From: Sinonovacula constricta
Taxonomy: Eukaryota > Mollusca > Bivalvia > Cardiida > Solecurtidae
DNA: 64,000 nt
Reading direction: 5' to 3'
Assembly (NCBI GenBank): GCA_007844125.1
Contig: CM017568.1
Span: 5,290,685 to 5,354,684 of the forward strand
Part shown: positions 36,382 to 48,854 of the stretch, piece after piece
Layout: every line of letters begins with the position of its first letter
Position numbering within the stretch: the stretch's first letter is position 1
Position numbers and translations under genes: made by a program
The notes under the pieces: generated by a model
What the model saw: the letters and a program-made list of their open reading frames with translations, nothing else
Told to the model about the DNA's origin: nothing
The model's database searches: none

Positions 36382-37665
36382 AACATTTCTGGTTAGATAA
36401 TTATTAATTGATATAAATGATTGCAATAATGAAAAATTATAGATAAAATAATGAGAACACCTAGAGCAAAAGGTCTTTAGAATGGTCTCCATTCTGAAGA
36501 ACATGCTTTATGAAAGAAACTATCCTGCTGTCTAACAATTGCCAATACTTTGTTACACAAACATCTTCCCACTAGAGTAGCTTCTTCAAGAGGTCACCAT
36601 TACAGATTTTAACCATAATTTACTAAGTGAAGTGCTAACTATACAAATCTTTTTACATTTCATCTGACCGAGCATATTGCTGTTATAATAACTGCCCTAT
36701 TTATAAAATTTGGGGTTTATTGTGCCATTCAGCATACAAACTAAATGTGAGCAGTGGACTGGTGGTGTTCAAGTTCAGAACTCAACCCATATAGTCAACT
36801 GAGGTCTTTCTCCACTGATGATAGTTGGGACAGTTTTTTTGTTGGTGTGATGATATTATCTAAACAAAAAGACAAAACCAATGAATAAATTTATAATCAG
36901 GATTATCTATTATTATTTGTTTATTGGGTTTATCATCCTAGTTTATCTATTATCTCAAGAACATATTCAACAGTGATAAACTTCTTAATTTTCATTAACA
37001 AGTCGAGGAATAAGATAACCTTATGAAGCAATGTCATTTTAACAAGAGCTGTCCAGAGACAGACCACTCCACTTTTCTCAGCGCTGCATTGTATAATAAT
37101 TTTAAATGCAAAAAGGGCCATTACTCTGAAAAAAAAAAAATGTTAGGTTTATCTGCACTTTTGGATTCTGCTTTTGTTAATAAGCAAGCATTTCATGTTT
37201 GAAGTGATTATCTTAGAAGAAATGGAACTTCTTAACATAAAGGTTAACCAGCCTGCCATTGAGAGGGTCATGTAAACCTCATGCTCACCTTTGAAAAGTG
37301 GTGCTAAAGACACCTTCTCATAGTCACAAAAATCGTTTAACTTTTCCTTTTTATATTTTAATCTGCCTTATGATTTTTATCTTTCCTCTTATCTGAGAAC
37401 AAGTCCTCTCCACACCCCAAACCTACACACAACTCTGATAGAAGCCAGGCTTTACACAATTAGGAACAAGACATTTTCTCACAACTGTCATACAAGTCTT
37501 GCCGTGGAACATTTGACTGCTCTGAGGAACAGTCTTTTTTTTAAATTGTGAGATATTTTAACCCTTTTGAACAATACATAGCTGACACTTATTTGAAGGA
37601 ATAAATAAAGAATATATAAAATAAGACAGGAAGTCCTTTATAACAATGGAATGTGTGTAACTTAC
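36382..37665. other. Intron between the 37-bp array and the candidate exon
   Basis: Contains a SINE tail fragment near 36910-36945 ('tttgtttattgggtttatca') and a molluscan repeat at 37040-37270. Nothing coding was recognised apart from the candidate exon's donor at 37665. Confidence 0.5.
37040..37270 (+). repeat. Molluscan 'aagagctgtc' interspersed repeat, copy 1
   Basis: 'aacaagagctgtccagagac' + 'agaccactccac', 'aaaaagggccattactctg', 'agcatttcatgtttgaagtg', 'aaccagcctgcca'. This order of motifs is common in bivalve genomic DNA. The second copy is at 46415-46625. Confidence 0.65.
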
Positions 37666-37889
37666 CGTGGCCGGAAGAGATCTAGGCCTGGTAGAAGACT
37701 ATGATCTGGAAAGGCTGATGATAAGTCCAGTGAGGGAAGGGGCAGGAAAGGGGCCGGAAAAGAGAGAAGTTCCGAGGGACTGATATGGCTGAACTTGTCG
37801 CAGAAGCTCTCAAACTGTCGGAAACTTTCTGCCGCCCAGCTTTGTGACGTGCAGCTGCTATACATGTATGACATCTGTCGGAACTCCAT
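37666..37889 (-). CDS. Candidate alternative exon of ARHGAP39 (novel N-terminus or cassette)
   Basis: A GC-richer open stretch in an AT-rich intron. From an ATG at 37889 in good Kozak context (A at -3, G at +4) it reads MEFRQMSYMYSSCTSQSW and continues to DLFRP plus two bases (CG), where it meets a strong donor GTAAGT at 37665. This is phase 2, the same as the WW1 exon, so splicing to the exon at 11981 would give CG|T (Arg) followed by KKTDDNQWW in frame. The encoded ~74 residues are Ser/Phe/Pro/Leu-rich with no domain I recognise. Alternatively, an AG acceptor ending at 37900 would make a 234-nt exon, symmetric 2-2, that could sit in frame between the two WW exons; its pyrimidine tract is weak. 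Seen: open frame, start context, donor, phase. Inferred: that it is transcribed and spliced to ARHGAP39. It could also belong to an unrelated minus-strand transcript. Confidence 0.5.
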
Positions 37890-40475
37890 TTTTTTTGTTC
37901 TGTTATGTTTCAAGATTGCGAGACTTGTTGTCTGATAAAGCTTATTAAGATTTTGTTTTATTTAGAAGTTTTTTTTTTCAATACAGCCACTTGTCTTAAC
38001 ACACAATTTTGTCAACTGTATTGCACAGTAAAATTCCATATATTCTCCTATCTGTCAAAATGATGTTTGCCCCAGTATGTTTTGATTTCAATGTACCAGG
38101 TTTTATCTTTTCTACAGCACTGTAAACTGCATTCTTCCTATCAGGTATTAAGCTGGTTGTTTTTTGTTGAAGTAACAACACCGGCGTTTGTTAAGTTTTA
38201 ATTTTGATGTCATTTTTGTCGTCTCAGTTCCAATTTAACACAAGATTCTGTTTATTCCACTATATCGTACATTTCTACAGTTCTTGTCTAAATGTTCATC
38301 CAGTTCAGTTTATTCCATTGCACAATATCTCCTCCTAAAGAGGAAGAATTAAGACCTGTACATGCTTTGATGTCAGTGATAATATATTCTTGTCCTCTCT
38401 ATTTCAACATTACACGATTAGGTCCTTTCTATTGTACTACAAGATCTAGTTTTTATATCTAATATCTTCCCTATTTGTAACAAGACAAAAGATTTTAAAG
38501 GGCAAGGTTAAGCCTTTTGTTCAATTATTTATTTCTATGTCCATTTCTGCCCCCTTCCACTGACCTTCATAAAACTCCATTACATGACTCAGCAGAAACA
38601 AGTTATGTTCAACCCCATTCTTATCATCTCATACATCACTTCTACATAAATAACTAAACTTTCTAACTAAAATTTTCTGTCCAATTTTGGATCACATGAA
38701 ACCCTATTTATTCAAACCTTTCATCAAAGTTAAGTATGTGTATCTTGCAGACTCTATAATGCCAACAGTAATAATTATAACAATTTAAATTTTGATTACA
38801 CAACTTTATGAAATAATATTTGTTTAATGCGACAAAAAGATTATTATATTGTCTTCTTATTAATCCTATTAGTCCACTTACATACATGTGAACTCTCTTA
38901 CTATTGAAGTGAGACTCCCACTTTTAAGGTTCAAAATTATTTGAAAATGCAGGGAGTTTTACACATTTTCAGAAATCTCCCTATTTGGAAATAGATAACT
39001 TTCTTCTTTGTTTATATGAAAGTAACAAATCTCCCACTTTGCAAGCAAAAACCTCCCACTTTGGCCACATAAAATGTTCACATGTATGCACTTAAATCTG
39101 AGTAAAACATTTGTAATTTCCTAACATCAGTTATTATTTTTAAATTATCTCATTAAACTGAATATTATATTTCTCTAACAATTAAATGCTCTCTTCTTGA
39201 ACCTCTGATAAAATTTCTTCACATGTCTAGTTTTAACCTAATAAATGAATCAAACAGATTTTATATTCTTTTCTAAGAAAAAATGCACCCACTGGCACAT
39301 TGACTGGAATCAGAACTGTTTAAAACTCATAGCACATACATCCAAGGCATTATTTAATTAACACCCCCAGAGAAACAACACATACAATAAAACACTAGTA
39401 TCCCATCTATGTATATAGCCCAAGACACTGTATCAATATGATACAAGAAGCCGCAACAAGTTTTCTCACTCTGGCCAGCTGCTTCTCAGCTTCCTTACTG
39501 ACAACTACACATTGGTACCCTGCATAGCTCCAACAGCAACACAACCAAGAGTTCCCACAGTCCTACAGGGAACAAGCCAATTTGGGGACTCTGCACAAAG
39601 AGAAACCCAAAACAACCCATACATTCCCCCATATGGTTTCACTTCCTGTTTATTTTTTCTACCCTTCTTTACAAAAAGACTTAAGAGCTATATTTTACCC
39701 TTCCCTCCTTTGTATAAAGAAAGATGAACTACCTGACGGTATAATGCAAATGTATGAATAAAGCAGTTTCAAGCTGTGATTCAACATTAGTACTTAACAT
39801 ATCAACCGCTTACAGCTTTCCTGTTAACTTTTGTAGTCACTCCTGCCATATGAGCTTCATGCAATAAGTTTTATACAGGTAAATTGGTTAAGAGCTCTTA
39901 CACATCATAAGTGATGTAAATTTAAGATGAGTTGATTTACCTCCCCCAATTTTTGATTCTATGACCTTGAATTTTAAACAGTACCTTCCTTCTTAACTGA
40001 TGCATTTGAATACCAGATGGAGGAGTGAAAAGCTTGAAAAAAATCAAGTAATGAAAAAATATCTAAAAAAATCAGACACATGATAAATGAAATTTAATGC
40101 AAAATGTCTGGTAAAGATGGCATGCAAGGTCCTGAGTGTCTGGCTTTATGGATGAGTCTCGGGACCAGGATTGCATTCAAGTATGAAATACCGCACACCC
40201 CAGGGTTTGCTTGTAACTTTTTGAGATGCCTGAATATTGCCAGTGGATAAAATGTCATAAGACAGTAGCAAAGTTCAAGAGCAATAGAATGATTGTTCTA
40301 TATGTGCAAGATTTAACCAATAGCTTTAATTTACAGCCATTATGTATTGTACAGTACCTGGAGCATTACCTACTCAGCTTTCTTCTTTCCTGCTTCCAGA
40401 AAATTGCCATTTAACTTACAAATAACATTTTTAATTGCAAATTTGCACCATATTCAAGAGCACAAGTTGTGCCCA
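37890..40475. other. Region upstream (minus strand) of the candidate exon
   Basis: AT-rich, no other supported exon. If the candidate is a first exon, its promoter would be just right of 37914; the sequence there is A/T-rich with no motif I would name. A 71-codon plus frame at 39512-39727 is GC-richer but has no splice or domain support. Confidence 0.4.
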
Positions 40476-40479
40476 TTCC

Positions 40480-40650
40480 TGACTCTGGGTCAACCAATTG
40501 TGGAACTGCCCTCATATTTCCTTGAGCATTCATATGGGACCTATACCACTATCATTTTAAAGACTTTGGTCGGTTATGGCACAGGACTGAACCATGGGCT
40601 TCTTGTACCTGAAGCTGATGCTCTACTGATTGAGCTTTCATGTCTGGTTT
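40480..40650 (-). mobile_element. tRNA-headed SINE, 'cctggcatgatacc' family, 5' half
   Basis: The minus-strand head 'gaaagctcaatcagtagagc' + 'atcagcttcaggtacaagaa' is followed by B-box-like 'ggttcagtcct', then 'accgaccaaagtctttaaa' and 'gagggcagttcc'. Confidence 0.7.
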
Positions 40651-41194
40651 TCAGTTTAATATTTCCTTTTTAGTGTTCTGGATGGTATGTTTATCTATGA
40701 AGTATTTCTATTTCTTTGTGTTAAAGGCTTTGGCCAGCGTCAGTCTTGGAGCTAGAAGGTGTTGATTGATAATCAACTGTTCATAACTGATAATCAACAG
40801 TCATTTCACGATATGACATCAGGCCAAGTAAAACCATCTTTTTCCACAAGGTAACAAGGCAACCTAAATATAAGTACCACTTGAAGACCTATGACTGAAC
40901 CTATGACCTCTATGTACCAAGGCTTACATTTCTATCACACCTTGTTGAAGCGGAAGTTTGCATTTGATTTCCATGAAATGAAAACATTTATTTTCACTCA
41001 GACCTGCTGCGTGATACTTTATCTTTTAACCTTAGTTTCTGAGAGAATAAATTCATTGTCAGAGATATCAGGCTGATCTACAGCTGGGATGTGTATGAAA
41101 GTTTGATAAATACTTGTTTTAGCCCTACCAGAATCTTAACTCAAGGTGAAGAAAGATCTGCAAAATCACAGATAAGACCCCTGCTTAATCCATT

Positions 41195-41522
41195 CTTATG
41201 CTTTATTATTATTTTGTTTATTGGGTTTATCGTCCAGCACACAGTATTTCAGTTATCTGGAGACAGTGTCCACTTGAAGCAGATATAGTGCTGCCTTCAG
41301 TGTGTATAGCATGCAATGAACACCTGGCATGATACCACACCCGGTCATATTATCCTGACACCGGGCCAACAAGTTGTGGAACTACCCTTATATTTGCTCG
41401 AGCATTAGCAAAGGAGTTATACCACCACCTTTTTTTAACGACTTTGGTATATCACAGCCCGGGATGATACTGGGGGCCTCCTGTACCGACGCTCTACCGA
41501 TTGCACTACCAGGTTGGGTCTT
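41195..41522 (-). mobile_element. tRNA-headed SINE, best copy of the 'cctggcatgatacc' family
   Basis: The minus strand runs from a tRNA-like head ('cctggtagtgcaatcggtag' + 'agcgtcggtacagg') through 'aaagtcgttaaaaaaaggtg', 'caagggtagttccacaactt', 'tatcatgccaggtgttcatt', 'gtctccagataactgaaata' to the tail 'gataaacccaataaacaaaa'. It gives orientation and order for the partial copies elsewhere. Confidence 0.75.
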
Positions 41523-41574
41523 TATTATGAACAAACATTATAAAATCTCAGTAATTTAAAAAACAACAACATCC

Positions 41575-41695
41575 AAAGGTAAACAAGTAGCGAGGGACTT
41601 TGCAACAAATAGTGTAGACACTATTCAGATGGTCTATATGATAAATGGAGATCTAGATCTACACTACTTGCCTTAGCCAATGAATAGAGTTAAAA
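41575..41695 (+). repeat. 'gatcagacagctcccag' family copy
   Basis: 'tgcaacaaatagtgtagaca', 'ggagatctagatctacacta', 'cttgccttagccaatgaata', 'gagttaaa'. Another plus-oriented copy is at about 43040-43180 ('gatttggatctgtactattt', 'catgctcagcagtgtaagag'). Confidence 0.6.
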
Positions 41696-43540
41696 CAACT
41701 ATTTCCACACCCACTTATTGACGGCAAGCAATTTTATCCAAAAGGATCTTTCAAACAGACACAAGGATGGGTTTGAATAAGTTAAGATTAAGAAAATTAT
41801 TTATTCATAAAAGATTAAGTCAAATTTAATTAAAAAATGCTAAACATTTGTAAAATGTGGAAGATTTCAATGACTTGAAACATTGTTTAACAGGAAAAAA
41901 AAAATTGAAAGGTTGCTAAATATAAAGAAAAATTAAACATTGTTTAACAGTGTTATAGTTTGCTGTGACTTTTTATCTATATAAATTTTATTTTGAAAAA
42001 CATTAAGTTTGGTAAACATTTCCCACGGTCAAGCAGGAAGTGTTGACATAATTAAATCCTCTTACTTCTTAATGAATGAGTTTAAGGAAAATCAAGTTCC
42101 TGCATGGCCTATTGGACAATTAAGGAGTTCTTACATCTGACTTGCAGTGCACTCTTCACATAGCCAGATATAACGCTACAGTTGTATTCCATAATGTTTA
42201 CACATTGTCAAACATTTGTTTCATTAATCAAAAATTTTGATCAATTGACTTTATACAAAACATAACAGGTCAGGTCAGGCAGAGAAAATTTGTGTAATCG
42301 ATGGCTAGACAGCATCAGTTAGACAGTCCAATTTCTACAATACACCAATAAATCGTATCATTAACAATTTAAGACTGAGACATACACATCAACCAAATGA
42401 TGAAAGGAGAATTCTTAATTACCAATTAACTTCATATTCCAAGCTGTCAAGTGTTACTTTTGTACCAATATCTTGACAAAGACATATACAACTCAATCAA
42501 ACTATGTAACATCCATCAGTATTTTACCAATTAAACCTTATTGTTTATGTTGTCATGTGTACTTCATAAACAGACATGCCATACAATACAACAATCAAAA
42601 ATGTTGTAACAAAAATTCTTCCTGTCTTAAATATAATTGGTAATCATTCCTTCTGTAAGCTGAAGAAAAGTACTCCACCAACGCAGAAAAGCCTTAAAAA
42701 TCTTCTACATAAGAAATAGATCTCCAAGGAGGTCACACATAAAAATGCGTAAGAATTCTGATGAACAATTAATTTCAAAACAACAGGCTGAAAAAACAGA
42801 GCTTGGGCACTGCCTTATCATTAGCTGTCAGTTCGTAGAAAGATAAGTCCCTGAGATTTCATCCAGCTCACTACTGGCAGTGGAGACAAGTCAGACAATG
42901 AAAAACTCTGTAGCTATCCCTCCAAAACAATGATATACCCCTGCAAAGATAAGGAACCATGTGTGTCAGGCTTACTATTATCAGGTTTATCCTGATCATT
43001 TTGTTAATATCCCTGGTTTGTTCATTATTAATTGCTAACATATACATGGAAATAAGCAAAATATTTCTCTGGACTCAACAGCAACTTGTGTATATTATAA
43101 GTCAGTCCGAACTGGGGCTTGCTGATTTGGATCTGTACTATTTACATGAGCCTGACTGATTCATGCTCAGCAGTGTAAGAGCTTTGATTATGCCAGCTAC
43201 CAGTTCGTGATTATTTTTTCACCTCCCTAATTGGGAACCTGCTTATGGTAATTGGTTCAATCAACATTGCAATTAGTAGAACATTATAAATCCCATGCCT
43301 GTCTTGAACATTAACTGCTAAAAGTTATGTTGTAGGTGTTTTGCAACAAGAGATTTTTTATTATCTGGAGTAAAGATTGTTATTCGAAAAGGGTGGAGTA
43401 CATTCAACTACAATTGTATATTGTTTACACAGATCCCAAGCACAGATCCCATGCTTCATTTAAATTGTAGTTAATTTTGTCCACAAGATCCATAATTTAA
43501 ATGTTTATTTAACTGTGCGCCTTAGCTGACAGGTTTAGGC
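41696..43540. other. Intron; no gene recognised
   Basis: AT-rich sequence, with the interspersed repeat copy at 43040-43180. Small frames on both strands near 42870-43160 lack any recognisable feature. Confidence 0.45.
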
Positions 43541-43544
43541 TTAA

Positions 43545-43700
43545 AAAATGAGGATGAAAAGATGAAGATGGTGGAGAAAGATCCAGGGACCTGATGATGA
43601 AGATAACCATGGAGAAGACAATGATGACAATGGTAATTATAATGATGGTGGTGATACAATAAATAGTAATTGATGTTATTCTTGTAATGGTGGTTTTGGT
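43545..43700. repeat. GAT/AATGGT trinucleotide-rich tract
   Basis: Imperfect gatgaagat/gatgatggtggtgat triplets on plus. The minus-strand Ile/Thr-rich frame at 43509-43826 is derived from it. Confidence 0.75.
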
Positions 43701-44224
43701 ATTGTAGACATTGGTGCCCAAAACATATTTTTCTTCAAATTTTGCTGAAGTCATAAAAAACACAAACAGGTCAATCAATCTACTTATTGCATGAGTTATG
43801 ATCCACCAACTTGTTACAGCAATCAACTCACAATTTGATAAGAACCAGTTCTAATCTTTGTCTGCTTTTGACAGGAATAAGTTTTGTGAACACTGTAAGG
43901 GGCCCCAAGGAGATTAATGCTTATGTCATTGATGAAATGTAAAAAGATTGTTTTTGATAGCTGTTCTTTCCTTCACCATGAATCAGAGTCTAAAAACATA
44001 AGGAAGCAGCTGGTTTACAAAGCTTGCGGATGCGCTGCCTCAACATATGTTCTTAAATTCCACATTCTTCTGCAGATGTTCAAGATTTTGCATAGATTTA
44101 AATCCTTAATCAGTTTGCATTTAAAACTAAGCAATACAATAACTTAGATATAAGCTGAAAAACTACAGTCAACAGTAACAGGACCAGTAACAAGAGGATC
44201 TGTAGACAACTGTGTAGTCTATGA

Positions 44225-44400
44225 TCAGACCTGGCATGGGATTGGGATGGGATTTGTTGGCATTTTTGCCGATACTGTGCAGCGACATTTCTATCATTAT
44301 AGCACAGGGGCACTGATGAGGTGCCCAGGGACTGAACCCGCGACCTTCCGATCCACAATTATTGCAGCCAGTCTGATCAGACCTGGGCCTATACAATTAA
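44225..44400 (-). mobile_element. tRNA-derived SINE
   Basis: Minus strand: 'tcggaaggtcgcgggttcag' + 'tccctggg', 'cacctcatcagtgcccctgt', 'gctataatgatagaaatgtc', 'gctgcacagtatcggcaaaa', 'caacaaatcccatccc'. Same family as 14525-14815. Confidence 0.7.
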
Positions 44401-45410
44401 CCTTAGCCTGATCAAGTTGTACTTAGCAGAATAAGAGTGAAATGGTAAACTTATTTCAACTTCAAACATTCAGCTGTTGGTACTTATTTGAACTGTTTCT
44501 TTTTGACAACTTAGAACTACTAACAATACAACATTTGGTTGAAAACTGAGGATATTGGCTAAACAAAATTAGATCATTTTAAAAAGCTGCATCTTTACAA
44601 TGTAAAAGTTTAATAAAAACAATTACCAAATAATGATAGTATGCCAGAAAGTATATTGAATATGCTTTACAAAACTAAATTTAGCTGAAGGTATCAGTGG
44701 TTGTTCAAGCGAAAGCCAAATATAACCAAGGTTATCATTTCTTTTTCATGAATACCTATATTCTGCATGAGGTATCTTATGTTTATCATGTAATGGCATT
44801 GAATACAAGCATCCTGTCTAAATAAAATAATGATTGTAAAGTTAAAAATAATAAATGTCAGATGCCATTAGGCGGAAAACCAAAAGTCAAAATTACGACA
44901 AAGTATGACTAATAACTATAATTTCTTTAAAACATTCTTTTAAAAGACACTCCTGCAATTGAGAAGGAGCTCCACCCGTTTTTTGTTATCTTCAGAATTT
45001 CAGTTTACTCCTACCCTAAAAGTCCACAGTTTAACGAACAAAATGCTCTTTTAAAGTAAAAAGTAGGTCAACCATTCATTATGCTTATATGGATTCGATA
45101 AGCCAGTTCATGTAAACAGACTTCACAGAGACTGTTTTGAAACCATCAATGTAACTTCTTCACTAGTATATATGTGCTTCCTTGACGTTGGGCAATACCA
45201 ACTATTTTTTGCAATTTTTGTTGTAGTAAATACACCAAACTTCCCAGTTTCATTATACATGTATAACTCTTGTCAATCTATTAAAAAAGTTCTATAATGT
45301 TAACCTCAACAAAACAAAAAGATTTTTTTTTTCAATATTGTTAAAGCAAAGCTGTATGTTTAATATTGTCCCTGACAGCATTTGTTTTATATTTTGGGTT
45401 TCAATATTTC

Positions 45411-45809
45411 TTAAAGGTGGCATTTGAAAGTTTTGACCAGATTTTTCTCCCTCAAATAAATAAATAAATTATTGTTGCCTAAAAAGATCTCGCAAAATGA
45501 TGATTATTGATGTCTTACATCTAGCTATTTTTAAACTAAGAAAACCATGTGACTTTATATAACCATAAGGGTAATACAGTGTGACATCAATGTCTATTTT
45601 TAGCAGAAATCACAATCATGCTTATTTATAGTTTAAGAAAGAATGGGCATGTAGAGTGATTTATTTCAAGATTTCTACTGATTCAGACAATGTTTAAAAT
45701 TGTCTTATGTAAGACTTAGGTTTGACTTTTTGTGGAAATTATACCACAATTCCCCCAATCCAGCCTTACATATATTTGATAAGGACAAACTGTAATATAC
45801 CACCTTAAA
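45411..45809. mobile_element. MITE-like TIR element, copy 2 (about 0.4 kb)
   Basis: The left end 'ttaaaggtggcatttgaaag' and right end 'caaactgtaatataccacct' + 'taa' are inverted. TTAA is present at both borders, which could be the target site. The interior landmarks match copy 1 at 27039-27540. Confidence 0.7.
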
Positions 45810-46414
45810 TGCATAACTAATGATAGCGTAGACTCGTCACTTACATCTCTTTTATTATCCAAATGTGAATTTCTCACCAATAAAAGTAATTTTAAAATTA
45901 TACGAGCACATAATTCAAGGAAAAATTGATGTGAAATCCAACCACAAGCTAGCAGATTTTGTTGCAATCAATAAGGAAAGTTACATTGTAAGTTTACCTA
46001 ATAAAACTATGTGATTGGTCCATGTTTCTATGGGATTACAACTCCAACAAGAGGCAACTCTGGTATATACTGAGATGTGTTGGTCGCATTCATTTTTTAT
46101 AAAAAAGGAAACGAAGAGGAAGTAAAACAAAGTGATGCTCCAGATAACTCACATCGATACAGTGAAGGGATAATGACTAAAGTAACTATTATCAGACTGC
46201 ACTATCGACTTTATTTGCTTACAAGATAATTGTTGAACAGGAACTGTTGGACTTAAAAGGAACAAGATAATATTTTTGCTTGTTGATGCATTTACCCACA
46301 AGCCATCTATAAATTATCCTGAGACAGTGGTGTAAGATGAAAAGAGACAAATTTTTTTAAAAAGGTTTTTTTTCTCAAAGAACTACATGACAAATTTAAT
46401 CAAAGTTTATTACA

Positions 46415-46625
46415 AGAGCTGTTCATAGTGCATCATCTTTCTCAGTGCTGGATAGTCTAAATAAAACAGGAACATATTTCTGCCAAAAATAATTTATGGG
46501 TAACATGCCTTTTTGAAATGGATTTGCTTTTGATAGTGAACAGGTATTTCAAGTCTGAACTGATTTTTCATGGTTCTTTGAGGACCGGACTGTAATTGGT
46601 TAACCAATGCCAACGCCAACAGGAA
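46415..46625 (+). repeat. Molluscan 'aagagctgtc' interspersed repeat, copy 2
   Basis: 'acaagagctgttcatagtgc', 'tttctcagtgctgga', 'aggtatttcaagtctgaact', 'ccaatgccaacgccaacag', in the same order as 37040-37270. Confidence 0.65.
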
Positions 46626-47180
46626 GGTCAGGACAATAGCTTAACCTTTTTTTTAATAGTGGAGCTAATAGATGTTCTTTTTCAAAACAACAAAAAATAT
46701 GTTTTCCCCAAATCTAAAAAAAAAAAGTTGAAATAGTTCCCATTTGATTACAAATACACTTTAAACAATATCTTGACGTCTTATTTTTGTTTGACAGATT
46801 GTCTGGATATGAGAAATGTTCCCAGTAAATTACAACATTTTTAATGCACCATATGCCTCTATAGTCAAGAAGTGGTGGATATATGCTTGCCAAATTAGTT
46901 GGGCCCATCATCTGATTCATCTGTTAATTACCCATACTTATTCTTGGCTACCATCTACATACATACACAAGAAAATGTGGATGAAGAGCATGAAAGTCGC
47001 CAGAAAATAATGTAAAATAAATTGCTGTAAACAGTCCATTCAACAAAAGAAAAAGTTTTTGCAATGCACTTGCACATAAGAGCGTCAACAATCTTATACC
47101 TCTGACACACATTTACATTATTAATTAACACAGCAACTTATTAAGTATATTTACAGGCCCTGTTTTAATAAATAAATCGT
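46626..47180. other. Intron; nothing recognised
   Basis: AT-rich sequence; small opposed frames near 46714-47010 show no domain or splice support. Confidence 0.45.
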
Positions 47181-47316
47181 CATCCAAATGAACCATCCAT
47201 AAAATAAAAAACCTCCCCACATCAAAGTTCTCGCACTGACCGGGACTCGAACCCATGTGGTGAGGGCCTGAGAAGTTACAAGTCAACGACTCTAACCACT
47301 CGACCACAGGTGCCCA
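47180..47316 (-). mobile_element. tRNA-derived SINE, best A and B boxes
   Basis: The minus-strand head reads 'gggcacctgtggtcgagtgg' + 'ttagagtcgttgacttgtaa' and so on. The A box tggtcgagtgg (47296-47306) and B box ggttcgagtcc (47243-47253) fit the Pol III internal promoter consensus. The long segment between them resembles a Ser/Leu-type tRNA with a variable arm. The body 'agtgcgagaactttgatgtg' + 'gggagg' follows, then an A/T-rich end, so this is a 5' fragment of the SINE and not a tRNA gene. Confidence 0.75.
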
Positions 47317-47869
47317 GAGGCCACATGAGTGTCTGGAACTTCACAAGGGATATAAAAATCTCTACTACGGTAAATACATGTATACAAAAGAATTTGCATG
47401 TATACCAATCGCGAATTGTCGGACCATTTCAACATTAAGTGTGCAGGCACTAAAACTTAATAAACATAAAAAGTACAACTAAACAGTTTAAATCTTAACA
47501 AAATTAAAATGATGTAGAAATTATACGTATCTGTCTGTTTAATGTTTCTGCAGAAGGCTGTGATATTTAGTGCAGTCTGTTCTTGCAGACAAATTAGTGC
47601 AGTCATGTAATATAAAAATAAGAATAAACAATAGATATTAGTATGCTCCTAATTCTGCTTTTTGTCACAGTTCTTACTTTTTTTTTAAATTTTCAGTGGT
47701 AGATGTTTAAGAAACTAAAGAAACCAAACGCCATAAAAGATATATAACAATGTGGTCATTTTACTGCTAAAATAGCATAAGCATATCGGTTAAAAAAATG
47801 TGATCGTTTCTTTAAAGCTGTGACGTCACCCCATAGTCATTTCCAGAACCCATTATATGTATAAGACAT

Positions 47870-48200
47870 GCAAAAGTCATGCTGCTAAACTTAGCAGTAA
47901 ATGGTGCAAATGTTGACCATGCTACTCCAAACAGAATCTGACTGATCTTGATTTTCACTGATTGTCCAGCCTGATCAATGATCCATTTTTTTTATCGGCA
48001 AATTAGAAGATTTATATTGCTGGGCATACATTTCCATGCTTGTAAAAGGCCTAACAGACAATGATGACATGATACAGAAGTAAAAGAAAAAAAAACCTTT
48101 TTCATTATTATCAATGAATTGAAGAAATGATGCATTCAGACAATTATCCCAGAAGTGATAGAAAAATGCATTCCTACAATTATCACTGCAATAATAGAAA
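47870..48200. repeat. Interspersed repeat copy plus a ~40-bp degenerate tandem
   Basis: A plus-oriented 'gatcagacagctcccag' family copy (47875-47980, 'aacttagcagtaaatggtgc') is followed at 48100-48200 by three worn units sharing 'gcattcagacaattatc', 'gcattcctacaattatc' and 'gaaaaactgcatc'. Confidence 0.5.
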
Positions 48201-48454
48201 AAACTGCATCCACCCACTTAACACTAAACGCATGAATGTTACTTCTGGAGATCTGTAAGATGCATCTGTTTGCCAAAAAAAGAGAACAATGGCAATAGGA
48301 TTAGAAAGAATGTGTTAAGAGAATGAAACAAGCAAGACAAGATGGCACACTGTGATCCAAAAATGTGTTAATACTGTGATGTTTTTTGCTTTAAAATGCA
48401 TTGGAGCGACACAATTATAGTCATTATTACAATGTCCAGTTATTTTAGTGGAGA

Positions 48455-48600
48455 TAGAAAGATTTTCGCACCACAGGTTACCTAGAATACCTTCCAACGT
48501 TATGTCCCATACTCTGTCAGGGACTCGAAGCCATGTGGTGAGAGGCCGAGCTATAAGGCGTTACAAGTCAGTGACACTACCATTTGGCCAGGAATTCCGC
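48455..48600 (-). mobile_element. tRNA-derived SINE fragment
   Basis: Minus strand: 'ctggccaaatggtagtgtca' + 'ctgacttgtaacgcc', 'catggcttcgagtccctgac', 'ataacgttggaaggtattct'. Same family as 47180-47316. Confidence 0.65.
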
Positions 48601-48854
48601 ACTCTTACTGAGGTAGCATACAATATTAACATACTAAAAGAATTGTGGATGAATTTCAAATCAAAATTGATGTAAAATAGGTATTTCTGTTATTTTCCCA
48701 TTGTTTAAACATTGACTGTAAAAGCATCTCTGTAAATTCAACACTTAATGAAGGAATCATTGAAGATGTGCTGTATGAATGATGACAATGCAAATTTACA
48801 ACAAAACCCAATAAAACCATTTTTGACTCAGTATGATTCTTATGTCTCTCTATT

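Noticed and set aside
39512..39727. GC-richer plus frame as an exon of an opposite-strand gene
   Set aside because: Composition is slightly raised but no splice pair or known sequence supports it.
47235..47316. tRNA gene with A and B boxes
   Set aside because: The promoter boxes are good, but the cloverleaf is imperfect and a shared SINE body follows; the same applies to 14740-14806 and 40560-40640.
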